Positions 1 to 8,269 of a DNA stretch of 64,000 nucleotides are shown one piece after another. Within the stretch, counting starts at the first letter, position 1. Each line of letters starts with the position of its first letter. The position numbers were made by a program, and so were the translations under genes. Origin of the DNA: JBEVJK01 sp040510195 (lineage in GTDB: Bacteria; Pseudomonadota; Alphaproteobacteria; Rhizobiales; Rhizobiaceae); the NCBI GenBank assembly GCA_040510195.1, contig JBEVJK010000053.1:14567-78566 (forward strand), read 5' to 3'. The notes under the pieces are model-generated. The model did not search any database and had not been told where the DNA came from. It saw only the letters and a program-made list of their open reading frames with translations.

Positions 1-2
1 GC

Positions 3-170
3 GGCGATTTCTACATCCTGTGCCCCGACAACGAGACGACGCGCGGCCTCGACGAGCGTCGCATGGCGTGGGCCGCCGGCGACATCATCGAGAACCGGCC
101 GGCGCTGTCGCGCTGGCATCCGGACTTCAAGGACGCCTTCGCGGCCTACCTTCAGAAGGAACAGAGCTAG
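3..170 (+). CDS. Short-chain dehydrogenase/reductase, C-terminal fragment (cut by window edge)
   Basis: The first 55 complete codons read as the C-terminus of an SDR-family NAD(P)-dependent oxidoreductase; the start lies outside the window. The segment ILCPDNETTR followed by WAAGDIIENRPALSRWHPD resembles the tail of a group of alphaproteobacterial SDRs of unknown substrate. The Rossmann fold and the catalytic Ser-Tyr-Lys are not visible here. Its TAG stop shares the CTAG tetranucleotide with the stop of the convergent gene on the other strand, so the two genes meet tail to tail with no intergenic space. The substrate cannot be told from this piece. Confidence 0.75.
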   Translation, partial: GDFYILCPDNETTRGLDERRMAWAAGDIIENRPALSRWHPDFKDAFAAYLQKEQS

Positions 171-814
171 CCGGTCTTGCGCTCCCAGCGGACCAGGAAG
201 GCCTCGATCGACAACGCCTGCATGTCGGGGATCGCCTCGAAGAGGCGTTCGAGCGGCCAATCCCACCAAGCGAGCGCCGAGAGGCGAGCGGCGATCTCGG
301 CCGGGAAGCGGCGCCGGAGCGGAGCGGCGGGCACGCCGGCGACGATCGTGTAGGGCGCAACGTCCCGCGTCACGACGGCGTTGGCGCCGACGACGGCGCC
401 GTCGCCGATCGTCGCGCCCGGCATGACGACCGCACCGTGGCCGATCCAGACGTCGTTGCCCAGGGTCACCCGGCGGCCGCGGCGCCGCTCGCGGAAGCCC
501 TGGTCGACGCCCAGAAAGCGGAAATACTCGTTCGGCCGATAGCTCATCTTGTGCGTCGTGGGGCGCTCCAGCGGGTGCTCCAGCGCGTTGATGCGGCTGT
601 TGGCGGCGATCGAGCAGAACTTGCCGATCTCGGCATAGATCGCCTCGGCATGGCGCTCGAAATAGGAGAAGTCGCCCAGCGTCACCTCGCGCAGGACGCA
701 GCGCTCGCCCACGGCGGAGTAGCGTCCCAGCCGGCACGATCTGAGCTCCGCCGTGGAATGAATGCGCGGCTCGGGATCGGTGAAGCGCAGGTCGCCCGCG
801 TCGTCGACGGTCAC
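167..814 (-). CDS. Hexapeptide-repeat acyltransferase of the phosphonate-associated family
   Basis: A 215-residue left-handed parallel beta-helix acyltransferase of the DapH/CatB type. Repeated hexapeptide turns are visible (for example VTLGNDVWIG, VVMPGATIGDGAVVGANAVV), followed by the usual VAGVPA motif and a helical tail ending in WWDWPLERL. The overall sequence matches the family TIGR03308, often found beside phosphonate-degradation (phn) genes; no phn gene is in view, so that link is inference. I place the start at a GTG that overlaps the upstream creA stop by 4 bp (GTGA), with an AAGGG-like ribosome site before it; an ATG 21 bp further upstream is the alternative. Likely a cytoplasmic trimeric acetyl-CoA-dependent enzyme; acceptor unknown. 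Confidence 0.8.
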   Translation of the reverse strand: MTVDDAGDLRFTDPEPRIHSTAELRSCRLGRYSAVGERCVLREVTLGDFSYFERHAEAIYAEIGKFCSIAANSRINALEHPLERPTTHKMSYRPNEYFRFLGVDQGFRERRRGRRVTLGNDVWIGHGAVVMPGATIGDGAVVGANAVVTRDVAPYTIVAGVPAAPLRRRFPAEIAARLSALAWWDWPLERLFEAIPDMQALSIEAFLVRWERKTG

Positions 815-1293
815 TGCGGCTTGCCCTTTTCCCACACGACGTCCTGGCCGAACAGCGGCACCGTCGAGATCGCCATCTTGGCCGAGCCGTCCTGGACCTG
901 CCGGGAATGCGAGAGGTAGATCAGCGTGTCGTTGGCCCTATCGTAGATGCGGTTCACGACCTGCTTCTTCCAGATCAGGCTGATGCCCTGCTTGAAAACC
1001 TCCTCGCCGCCGGCGCCGAGGGCGATTTCGCCGACCTTGATAGGCCCGGTCTGGCGGCAGGAAATGGCGGTGTCGGACGGGTCCTCGAACCAGTTGCCCT
1101 TCTGGAGGCGATCGACCATGCCGCGCTCGAAATAGGAGATGTGGCAGGTGACGCCCTCGACACCCGGGTCGCGGATCGCCTCGACGACGATGTCGTTGCC
1201 GAGCCAGTCGACGCCCACCTTGCCCACCGGCTCGGCATGCGCGACGGCGGCGCTGGCCGCGAAGAGTGCGGCGGCTGCGAGAAAACGGATCAT
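811..1293 (-). CDS. creA: CreA family periplasmic protein
   Basis: A 160-residue secreted protein of the CreA family (conserved in proteobacteria, function unknown). It has a classic signal peptide (FLAAAALFAASAAVAHA, cleavage after AHA) and then the family core, including GVDWLGNDIVV, VTCHISYFERG and SDTAISCRQTGPI. The two cysteines (in TCHIS and ISCRQ) could form a disulfide in the periplasm. I chose the ATG preceded by GAGGA at 8-nt spacing; an ATG at 1308 and a GTG at 1317 are possible but lack a ribosome site. It is likely co-transcribed with the hexapeptide transferase, whose GTG start overlaps this stop. Identification is firm; role is not known for the family. Confidence 0.9.
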   Translation of the reverse strand: MIRFLAAAALFAASAAVAHAEPVGKVGVDWLGNDIVVEAIRDPGVEGVTCHISYFERGMVDRLQKGNWFEDPSDTAISCRQTGPIKVGEIALGAGGEEVFKQGISLIWKKQVVNRIYDRANDTLIYLSHSRQVQDGSAKMAISTVPLFGQDVVWEKGKPQ

Positions 1294-1380
1294 CGTCGAA
1301 GTCCTCATGTCGTTCACGTTATGGGGCGCGGCAACAAACCGCCTTTGCCTGACGGCATCGGCTATCTTATCATGCTAGCC

Positions 1381-1542
1381 ATGGACACGGCGCCTCGAAA
1401 GCTCGTTCTACCGGCCGCCAAGGTCGCGCTCGGCGTGCTGGCGTTCGCCGCGGCGACCGGCCTTGCCTTTGCGGCCTGGGTCGAGAACGGGGGCGCCATC
1501 CTCATGACGATGGCCGAAAGCGGCCTGTCCTGGTGCTTCTGA
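1381..1542 (+). CDS. Small single-pass membrane protein upstream of SCO gene
   Basis: A 53-residue protein with a basic N-terminus (MDTAPRKL) and one hydrophobic segment at about residues 11-32 (LPAAKVALGVLAFAAATGLAFAAW in outline), ending ESGLSWCF. Similar tiny membrane proteins often precede SCO/SenC genes in rhizobia, so a role alongside cytochrome oxidase copper delivery is suggested by position only. The gene lies 31 bp upstream of the SCO gene on the same strand. An ATG 9 bp further upstream is also in frame. No function can be read from the sequence. Confidence 0.6.
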   Translation: MDTAPRKLVLPAAKVALGVLAFAAATGLAFAAWVENGGAILMTMAESGLSWCF

Positions 1543-1573
1543 GCGACCTCCTCATCCCGCGGACCTTCCCGAA

Positions 1574-2152
1574 ATGATGCGTTCCATCCTGATCGGCATC
1601 CTGGTGCTCATGGCCGCCGGCGTCGGCTTCATCACCTTCCAGTGGTATCGCACGGTGCATGGCGGCGAGCCCTACGGGGCGGCCTTCACGCTGGTGGACC
1701 AGAAGGGCGGCGCCATCACCGAGAAGGCGTTTCGCAGCCAGCCGAGCGCCGTCTTCTTCGGCTTCACGCATTGCCCCGAGGTCTGCCCGACGACGCTCTT
1801 AGAACTCGACGGCTGGCTGAAGACGCTGGGTCCTGAGGGCAAGGACATCAAGGCCTATTTCGTCACCGTCGATCCAGAGCGCGATACGCCGAAAGTGCTC
1901 AACGACTACGTGACTGCGGTGTCGGACCGCATCACCGGGGTCACCGGCAAACCGCAAGACGTCGCCGCCATGATCAAGGCGTTCGGCATCTATGCCAAGA
2001 AGGTCCCGGTCGATGGCGGCGACTATACCATGGACCACACTGCCTCCGTGCTGCTTCTCTCGAGAGGCGGCCAGTTTGCCGGCACCATCGCTTATGGCGA
2101 GAACGCCGAGACCGCGCTGGCCAAGCTGAAGCGGCTGGCTGCCGAGGGATGA
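1574..2152 (+). CDS. SCO/SenC/PrrC family copper chaperone
   Basis: A 192-residue membrane-anchored thioredoxin-fold protein. Residues 4-21 form an N-terminal membrane anchor, followed by the SCO domain facing the periplasm. The copper ligands of the family are present: the CPEVC motif (Cys67 and Cys71) and the distal histidine in MDHTAS (His155). SCO proteins deliver copper to, or keep reduced, the CuA site of cytochrome c oxidase subunit II. The motif VTVDPERDTP is typical. It overlaps the prmA start by 4 bp (ATGA), so prmA is probably translated from the same message although its function is unrelated. Confidence 0.92.
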   Translation: MMRSILIGILVLMAAGVGFITFQWYRTVHGGEPYGAAFTLVDQKGGAITEKAFRSQPSAVFFGFTHCPEVCPTTLLELDGWLKTLGPEGKDIKAYFVTVDPERDTPKVLNDYVTAVSDRITGVTGKPQDVAAMIKAFGIYAKKVPVDGGDYTMDHTASVLLLSRGGQFAGTIAYGENAETALAKLKRLAAEG

Positions 2153-3033
2153 CCGCCGACGGCGGTCAGGTCCGCTTCCACGTCAAGGCACCCAAGCGCC
2201 TGGCGGAGACGCTCTATTCCGCTCTCGATGCCCTCTTCGAGGAGGATGGGCTGCCGCTCGCCATCACCGATTTCGACGAGGATGCCGGGATCCACGAGGT
2301 CTCGCTCTACGCCTTCGACGACCTTGACGCGATCGAGCGACAGGTCGTCAGGATCGCGGCGGAGATCGGTCCCGATCTGGTCGTCGAGCGGGAGGCGTTG
2401 CCCGATATCAACTGGGTGGCACGCTCGCTGGAGGGGCTGAAGCCGATGCGCGCCGGCCGCTTCCTGGTGCACGGCGCGCATGACCGTCATCGGCGCCAGG
2501 TGGGCGACCTGGCGATCGAGATCGAAGCGGGGCTGGCCTTCGGGACCGGCCACCACGGCACCACGGCCGGCTGCCTGGAGATGATCCTCGACGTGGCGCG
2601 GCGCGAACGGCCGCGGCGCGTGCTCGATCTCGGGACCGGCAGCGGGGTGCTGGCGATCGCCATCGCCAAGCTGCTGCCGGCCCGCGTGCTGGCGACCGAC
2701 ATCGATCCGGTGGCGACGCGGGTCGCGGCCGGCAATGTCGAGCTAAACGGGGTCCGGAACCGGGTCCGCACGGTCACCGCCGCCGGCTTCCACCATCCGG
2801 CGCTGGCGGCCGCCCGGCCATTCGACCTCATCGTCGCCAACATCCTGGCGCGGCCGCTGATCAGGGTCGCGCCACAGATGGCGGCGCATGTCCCGACCGG
2901 CGGCTCGTTGATCCTGTCGGGGATCCTGGAGCGGCAGCGCGAGGCGGTGCTCAGCGCCTATGTCGGGCAGCGCTTCCGGCATGTCCGCACCTTGCGCCGC
3001 GAGGGCTGGGTCACGCTGCACCTCAAGCGGTGA
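2149..3033 (+). CDS. prmA: Ribosomal protein L11 methyltransferase
   Basis: A 294-residue class I SAM-dependent methyltransferase matching PrmA, which trimethylates amino groups of ribosomal protein L11. The N-terminal substrate-recognition domain covers about residues 1-115. The catalytic domain carries FGTGHHGTT, the SAM-binding glycine motif VLDLGTGSGVLAIA, the acidic ATDIDP strand and the VANILA motif that stands in for the NPPY box in this family. Length is normal. Its ATG overlaps the SCO gene stop, and the aminopeptidase gene follows 66 bp later on the same strand. Confidence 0.93.
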   Translation: MTADGGQVRFHVKAPKRLAETLYSALDALFEEDGLPLAITDFDEDAGIHEVSLYAFDDLDAIERQVVRIAAEIGPDLVVEREALPDINWVARSLEGLKPMRAGRFLVHGAHDRHRRQVGDLAIEIEAGLAFGTGHHGTTAGCLEMILDVARRERPRRVLDLGTGSGVLAIAIAKLLPARVLATDIDPVATRVAAGNVELNGVRNRVRTVTAAGFHHPALAAARPFDLIVANILARPLIRVAPQMAAHVPTGGSLILSGILERQREAVLSAYVGQRFRHVRTLRREGWVTLHLKR

Positions 3034-3099
3034 CGTTGCAAGCGGCATCCGCCGGGGCTAAGCGTTGACGACGTTCGCCTCAGCGCAGGGAGAGCCCGA

Positions 3100-4926
3100 A
3101 TGTTCCAGAGCTTCGATGCCGAAAGCGATCCCTCGGTCGGGCCGCCGCGCGTCGCGGCGCTCAGAGAGTGGCTGGCGGCCAACGATCTCGACGGCTTCCT
3201 GGTGCCCCGCGCCGACGAGCACCAGGGCGAGTACGTCGCGAAACGCTCCGAGCGGCTGCGCTGGCTCACCGGCTTTTCCGGCTCGGCCGGCGTCGCGCTG
3301 ATCCTGCGCGACCAGGCGGTCATCTTCGTCGACGGCCGCTACCAGCTGCAGGTGCGCGGCGAGGTCGACACCACGCTGTTTGCGATCGAGCACCTGATCG
3401 AGTCGCCGCCGCCCACCTTCATTCGCGAGAGGCTGGGCAAGGGTGCGCGGATCGGCTTCGACCCATGGCTGCACACCATCGCCGAGGTGAAGGCGCTGAC
3501 GGCGGCCGCCGGCAAGGTAGGGGCCGAGCTGGTGCCGGTCGCCGAGAATCCGATCGACAGGCTGTGGTCGGATCAGCCGCCGCCGCCGTTGGCGCCGGTG
3601 GCGATCCAGCCGCTCGACTACGCCGGCGAGCTCGCCAGGGAAAAGCTCGTCCGGCTCGGCGCCGCTCTCGCCAAGGAAGGTGCCACGCATAGCGTCCTGA
3701 CCGACCCCTCCTCACTCGCCTGGACGTTCAACATCCGCGGCAGCGACTTGCCGCACACGCCGCTGGCGCTGGGCTTTGCCATCATCGCGGCCGAAGGGCT
3801 GCCGCTGCTGTTCCTCGACAAGCGCAAGCTGCCGCGCGAGACGGAGGCCTATCTGACCCAGCTCGCGGACCTCAGGGCGCCCGCCACGTTGGAAGGAGAG
3901 CTTGCCGGCATCGCCAAGGCCGGGGGCAAGATCGGGCTCGACCCTTCCCTCGCCGCCGAGCGGCTCAGGCTGCTGGTCAAGGACAATGGCGGGACGGTGG
4001 TGGCGATGCCCGACCCGGCCCGGCTGCCACGCGCCGCCAAGAACGCCGCCGAGATCGCCGGGGCGCGCGCCGCCCACCGGCGCGACGGCGCGGCCGTTTC
4101 CCGCCTGCTCGCCTGGCTCGACCGGCAGCAGCCCGGCACCATGGACGAGATCGCGGTGGTCAAGCGGCTCGAGGAGAGCCGCGTCGGGCTGGGCGCGACG
4201 ACTCAGATGCCACTCAAGGAGATCTCCTTCGACACTATCGCCGGCGCCGGGCCCAATGGGGCCATCATGCATTATCGCGTCTCCAACGGGAGCAACCGGC
4301 GGATCGTGCCCGACAGCCTGTTCCTGCTCGATTCCGGCGGCCAGTACCAGGACGGCACGACCGACATCACCCGCACGGTGGCGATCGGCATGCCGAGCGA
4401 AGAGATGAGGCAGCGATTCACCATCGTGCTCAAGGGCCTCATCGCCATCTCGCGGCTGCGATTTCCGGCCGGCACGCGGGGGGCCGACCTCGATGCCTTC
4501 GCCCGCCATGCCCATTGGCAGGCCGGGCTCGATTTTGCGCATGGGACCGGCCACGGTGTCGGTTCCTACCTCTCCGTTCACGAGGGGCCGCAGCGGCTCG
4601 CCAAGACCGGCACCGAAAAGCTGCTGCCGGGCATGATCCTCTCCAACGAGCCCGGCTACTACAAGGAAGGCGAGTATGGCATCCGCATCGAGAACCTGGT
4701 GCTCGTCTCGCCGCCCGAGCCGATCCCCGGGGGCGAAATCCCGATGATGGGCTTCGAGACGCTGACGCTGGCACCGATCGACCGCAGGCTGATCGCGGCA
4801 AACCTTCTCACGGAGGGCGAGCGCGCATGGCTCGACGCCTATCATGCCCGCGTGCGCTCCGAGATTGCCCCGCTGCTCGACGGCGCGGACGTGGCCTGGC
4901 TGGAAGCCGCCACGGCGCCTCTGTGA
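3100..4926 (+). CDS. Xaa-Pro aminopeptidase (aminopeptidase P family, M24B)
   Basis: A 608-residue long-form aminopeptidase P, which cleaves an N-terminal residue preceding proline. Two creatinase-like N-terminal domains (about residues 1-300) precede the pita-bread M24 metallopeptidase domain. Dimetal ligands are visible in DSGGQYQDGTTDITR (two Asp), HGTGHGVG (His), NEPGYYKEGEYG (Glu) and IRIENL (Glu). The C-terminal extension (about 540-608) is typical of the eukaryote-like long enzymes found in rhizobia. The start ATG follows an AGGGAGAG ribosome site. No signal peptide, so cytoplasmic. The AzlD gene converges on it with only 3 bp between stops. Confidence 0.92.
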   Translation: MFQSFDAESDPSVGPPRVAALREWLAANDLDGFLVPRADEHQGEYVAKRSERLRWLTGFSGSAGVALILRDQAVIFVDGRYQLQVRGEVDTTLFAIEHLIESPPPTFIRERLGKGARIGFDPWLHTIAEVKALTAAAGKVGAELVPVAENPIDRLWSDQPPPPLAPVAIQPLDYAGELAREKLVRLGAALAKEGATHSVLTDPSSLAWTFNIRGSDLPHTPLALGFAIIAAEGLPLLFLDKRKLPRETEAYLTQLADLRAPATLEGELAGIAKAGGKIGLDPSLAAERLRLLVKDNGGTVVAMPDPARLPRAAKNAAEIAGARAAHRRDGAAVSRLLAWLDRQQPGTMDEIAVVKRLEESRVGLGATTQMPLKEISFDTIAGAGPNGAIMHYRVSNGSNRRIVPDSLFLLDSGGQYQDGTTDITRTVAIGMPSEEMRQRFTIVLKGLIAISRLRFPAGTRGADLDAFARHAHWQAGLDFAHGTGHGVGSYLSVHEGPQRLAKTGTEKLLPGMILSNEPGYYKEGEYGIRIENLVLVSPPEPIPGGEIPMMGFETLTLAPIDRRLIAANLLTEGERAWLDAYHARVRSEIAPLLDGADVAWLEAATAPL

Positions 4927-4929
4927 GAG

Positions 4930-5226
4930 CTAGCCGAACAGGAAGCGCGCCGCGATCAGCACGGCGGCGCCGGTCAGGAACATGGTCATCAGACCGCCAC
5001 GCAGCGCCACGAGGCCGGCGACGAGCAGTGCCGCAAGCTCCACCGGCCCCGCGGAGAGGAGGGACGGCGCGACCAGCGTGGTGAGCACGGCCGCCGGCAC
5101 GGCGTCCAGCGCTCCCTCGACCCGCGGGTGCAGCCGCTCGAAGCGCGACAGCACGAGGTGGCCACCGATCCGGGTGAGATAGGTGAGCGCAGCCCCCGCC
5201 AGGATGATCCAGACCGTCGAGGACAT
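4930..5226 (-). CDS. azlD: AzlD family branched-chain amino acid transporter subunit
   Basis: A 98-residue hydrophobic protein with about four membrane spans, starting MSSTVWIILAGAAL and carrying the AzlD signature TYLTRIGGHL near residue 16. AzlD pairs with AzlC to form an exporter of branched-chain or related amino acids; the substrate here is inferred from the family only. The ATG shares one base with the azlC stop (TGATG), the usual coupled arrangement, so azlC and azlD form one operon. A longer reading upstream exists but lies inside azlC and lacks a ribosome site. Confidence 0.9.
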   Translation of the reverse strand: MSSTVWIILAGAALTYLTRIGGHLVLSRFERLHPRVEGALDAVPAAVLTTLVAPSLLSAGPVELAALLVAGLVALRGGLMTMFLTGAAVLIAARFLFG

Positions 5227-5957
5227 CACGGCTTTCCTGGCGGGCGGGCCGGCGCGAGAACGGCGGCGAGCGCGATGCCGGCGGCGGCGCCGATCGAGAC
5301 GTGCCAAGGCGATCCGACATAGCGGAAGGCGAGAACCGAAGCGACCCCCGACGCCGCGACGACCGGCAGCCAGAGAGGCCGTCCGCGAAAGCTCATCACC
5401 AGGCCGAGGAAATAGATCGGCAACAGGAAGTCGAGACCAAACGCATGCGGATCGGCGATCAGGCCGCCGAAATAGGCGCCGATCGCCGTCTCGGCGACCC
5501 AGGTCACCCAGATCGGCAGCCCAAGCCCGAAATACCAGGCGAAGCTGAGGCGGTTGCCCGCCTCCTGTCGCCGCTCGGCTTCGGCGAATTGCGGGTCGCT
5601 GAGCAGGAAGAAGGCCACCGCCCTCTCAAGGAGAGGCCAGCGATCGATGCGGCGCCCGAGGGCCGCCGAATAGAGCACGTGGCGGAAGTTTACGGCGAAG
5701 ATCGACAGCACGATCAGCCAGGGGGCGATTTTCTGGCCGAACAGCTCGATGCCGACCATCTGGCTGGCGCCGCCGTACACGGTGGCGCTCATCAGCACAG
5801 CTTCCCCAACCGAGAGGCCGTTCTCGACGGCCAGGGCACCGAAGAGCAGACCGAAAGGAAGCACCGCGACGATGACGGGCAGGCCGTCGCGCATGCCCTC
5901 CCGGAAGGCACCGAAGCTGCGCTCCTCGGCGGGCTCGGCCTCGGTGCTGGCGGACAT
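5226..5957 (-). CDS. azlC: AzlC family branched-chain amino acid permease
   Basis: A 243-residue integral membrane protein with the AzlC opening FREGMRDGLPVIVAVLPFGL and several more hydrophobic helices; the block YGGASQMVGIELFG is characteristic. It is the larger subunit of an AzlCD exporter. The start is the ATG after an AGGAG ribosome site; a TTG immediately before it is the only other candidate. AzlD follows with a 1-bp overlap. The gene is separated by about 100 bp from the end of ligA, which lies upstream on the same strand. No regulator of the Lrp/AsnC type is adjacent. Confidence 0.9.
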   Translation of the reverse strand: MSASTEAEPAEERSFGAFREGMRDGLPVIVAVLPFGLLFGALAVENGLSVGEAVLMSATVYGGASQMVGIELFGQKIAPWLIVLSIFAVNFRHVLYSAALGRRIDRWPLLERAVAFFLLSDPQFAEAERRQEAGNRLSFAWYFGLGLPIWVTWVAETAIGAYFGGLIADPHAFGLDFLLPIYFLGLVMSFRGRPLWLPVVAASGVASVLAFRYVGSPWHVSIGAAAGIALAAVLAPARPPGKP

Positions 5958-6058
5958 CAAAGGCTCCTCTGGCTTGGCTGGGCTGAAGTAGGCGACCGCG
6001 CGCCGCCTGTCACATGAATTCGTCTGAGCGGACGATCAGCCGGATTGAAGACGGCGCC

Positions 6059-8218
6059 TCACCGCTGCCCGACGCGCTCGAACCACTGGTCCTCGTCGAT
6101 CACTTCGATGCCGAGCTCGGCCGCCTGCTTGAGCTTGGAGCCGGCTCCGGGGCCGGCCACCACGAGGTCGGTCTTCTTCGACACCGACCCCGAGACCTTG
6201 GCGCCAAGGCGCTCGGCCATCGCCTTAGCCTCGTCGCGCGTGATCTTCTGGAGGGTGCCGGTGAACACCACCGTCTTGCCGGCGACAGGAGACGTCACGG
6301 CCTCGACGGGCGCCTCCGGATCGGGCGCGACCTCCCGCAGCAGCGCGGCGACGGCGTCGCGATTGTGGTCCTCGTGGAAGAATTCGACGATCGCCTCGGC
6401 GACGACGCCGCCGATGCCGCCCACCGAGAGCAGTTCCTGCCACGCCGCGTTGCCCTTGGGCTCGGCCTCGCCGGGCGGGCTGGCAGCCTCGGCGGCGGCC
6501 TGCAAGGCGGCGAAGTCGCCGAAGGCCCGCGCCAGCCGCTTGGCGTTGGTCTCGCCGACATGGCGGATGCCGAGCGCATGGACGAACCGCCAGAGCGCGA
6601 CGTTGCGGCGGGCGTCGATGGCGTCGAAGAGCTTCTTCACCGAGACGGCCCCGAACCCGTCGATCTCCTCCAGCCTGGTGCTCGCTCCGTCCTGCCGTCG
6701 GCGCAGGGTGAAGATGTCGGCCGGCGCGGCGATCCTCAGCGCCGGGTCGCTGGCGGTGAAGAAGAACTCGATCTGCTTCTCGCCGAGACCCTCGATGTCG
6801 AGGGCGTGACGGGAAACGAAATGGCGAATCCGCTCGACCGCCTGGGCAGGGCAGATCAGGCCGCCTGTGCAGCGGCGGACGGCCTCGCCTTCCTCGCGGA
6901 CGGCATGGCTGTTGCAGGCCGGGCAGCGATCGGGAAAAACATAGGGTCTGGAATCTCTTGGCCGCTTTTCCTCGACGATGTCGAGAACCTGCGGGATGAC
7001 GTCGCCGGCGCGTTGGATGACCACGGTGTCGCCGATGCGGATGTCACGCCCACCGCGGATGGGTTGGCCGCTATTGCCGATGCCCTTGATGTAGTCCTCG
7101 TTGTGCAGGGTGGCGTTGGTCACCACCACGCCGCCGACCGTCACCGGCTCGAGCCGCGCCACCGGCGTCAAGGCCCCTGTGCGGCCGACCTGGATGTCGA
7201 TGCCGTTCAGCACCGTCATCGCCTTCTCGGCGGCGAATTTGTGTGCGATCGCCCAGCGCGGGCTGCGCGACCGGAAGCCGAGCCGTTCCTGCAAGTCCAG
7301 GCGGTCGACCTTGTAGACGACGCCGTCGATGTCGTAGGGCAGCTCTGCGCGCTCGGCCTCGATGTCGTGATAATGGGCCAGCAGCTCCTCCGGCGATGCG
7401 CAGCGCACCATGCGGTCGTTGACCGCGAAGCCCCAGTCGCCGAAGCGGCGCACCACGTCGTACTGGGTCTTGCCTAGGGGCTCGCTCGTCTCCCCCCAGG
7501 CGTAGGCGAAGAATTTGAGCGGCCGGGAGCGTGTCACCTCCGGGTCGAGCTGGCGCAGGCTGCCGGCCGCCGAATTGCGGGGATTGGCGAAGACCCGGCC
7601 ACTTTCCGCCATGCGCTCGTTGAGCGCCAGGAAATCGTCGCGCCGCATGTAGACTTCGCCGCGGATCTCGACGAGTTGCGGCGCGTCCTTGGGCAGTCGC
7701 TCGGGGATCTCGCGAATGGTCCGGATGTTGGCGGTCACGTTCTCGCCGGTCGTCCCGTCGCCGCGGGTTGCCGCCGTGACCAGCCGGCCGCGCTCGTAGC
7801 GGAGCGACATCGACAGGCCGTCGATCTTGGGCTCGGCCGTGAAGACGAGCGGCTCTCCGGCCGGCCAGGCGAGAAAGCGACGAACGCCGGCGACGAAATC
7901 CAGCACGTCCTGGTCGGCGAAGGCGTTGTCCAAGGACAGCATCGGCCGGGCGTGGCGGACCGGCCCGAAGGTGCCGGATGGCGCCGCACCCACCTTGAGC
8001 GACGGCGAATCGGGTCGCACCAGCTCGGGAAACCGCGCCTCGATCTCGGCATTGCGAATGCGCAGCGCATCGTATTGGGCGTCGGAGATCGAGGGTCGAT
8101 CCTCCTGGTGGTAGCGGCGGTCGTGCTCGGCGATCTCAGCGGCAAGCCGCTCCAGCGCAACGGCGGCCTGCTCGGCGGTGAGGGTTTCTACGGGGTTCTC
8201 GGCGGTGGTCATCGTCAT
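6059..8218 (-). CDS. ligA: NAD-dependent DNA ligase
   Basis: A 719-residue bacterial DNA ligase that joins nicks using NAD+. The domains appear in the usual order: Ia domain (YHQEDRPSISDAQYD), adenylation domain with the catalytic lysine in EPKIDGLS (Lys131), OB fold, a four-cysteine zinc finger (CPACNSH and RRCTGGLICP), helix-hairpin-helix repeats (DIEGLGEKQIE, IDGFGAVSVKKL) and a C-terminal BRCT domain (VVFTGTLQKITRDEAK). I chose the ATG of MTMTTAEN; an ATG 15 bp upstream (MPKAGM) is equally possible and neither has a strong ribosome site. It follows recN by 51 bp on the same strand. Confidence 0.95.
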   Translation of the reverse strand: MTMTTAENPVETLTAEQAAVALERLAAEIAEHDRRYHQEDRPSISDAQYDALRIRNAEIEARFPELVRPDSPSLKVGAAPSGTFGPVRHARPMLSLDNAFADQDVLDFVAGVRRFLAWPAGEPLVFTAEPKIDGLSMSLRYERGRLVTAATRGDGTTGENVTANIRTIREIPERLPKDAPQLVEIRGEVYMRRDDFLALNERMAESGRVFANPRNSAAGSLRQLDPEVTRSRPLKFFAYAWGETSEPLGKTQYDVVRRFGDWGFAVNDRMVRCASPEELLAHYHDIEAERAELPYDIDGVVYKVDRLDLQERLGFRSRSPRWAIAHKFAAEKAMTVLNGIDIQVGRTGALTPVARLEPVTVGGVVVTNATLHNEDYIKGIGNSGQPIRGGRDIRIGDTVVIQRAGDVIPQVLDIVEEKRPRDSRPYVFPDRCPACNSHAVREEGEAVRRCTGGLICPAQAVERIRHFVSRHALDIEGLGEKQIEFFFTASDPALRIAAPADIFTLRRRQDGASTRLEEIDGFGAVSVKKLFDAIDARRNVALWRFVHALGIRHVGETNAKRLARAFGDFAALQAAAEAASPPGEAEPKGNAAWQELLSVGGIGGVVAEAIVEFFHEDHNRDAVAALLREVAPDPEAPVEAVTSPVAGKTVVFTGTLQKITRDEAKAMAERLGAKVSGSVSKKTDLVVAGPGAGSKLKQAAELGIEVIDEDQWFERVGQR

Positions 8219-8269
8219 TCCGGCTTTAGGCATAGGCGGAGCGCTACACTAGCGAACCGCGCCGTCCGC

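Noticed and set aside
20..919. Long plus-strand frames across 20-919 and 907-1542
   Set aside because: They lie opposite the hexapeptide transferase and creA. Only the last 53 codons of the second frame (1381-1542) look like a real small membrane protein.
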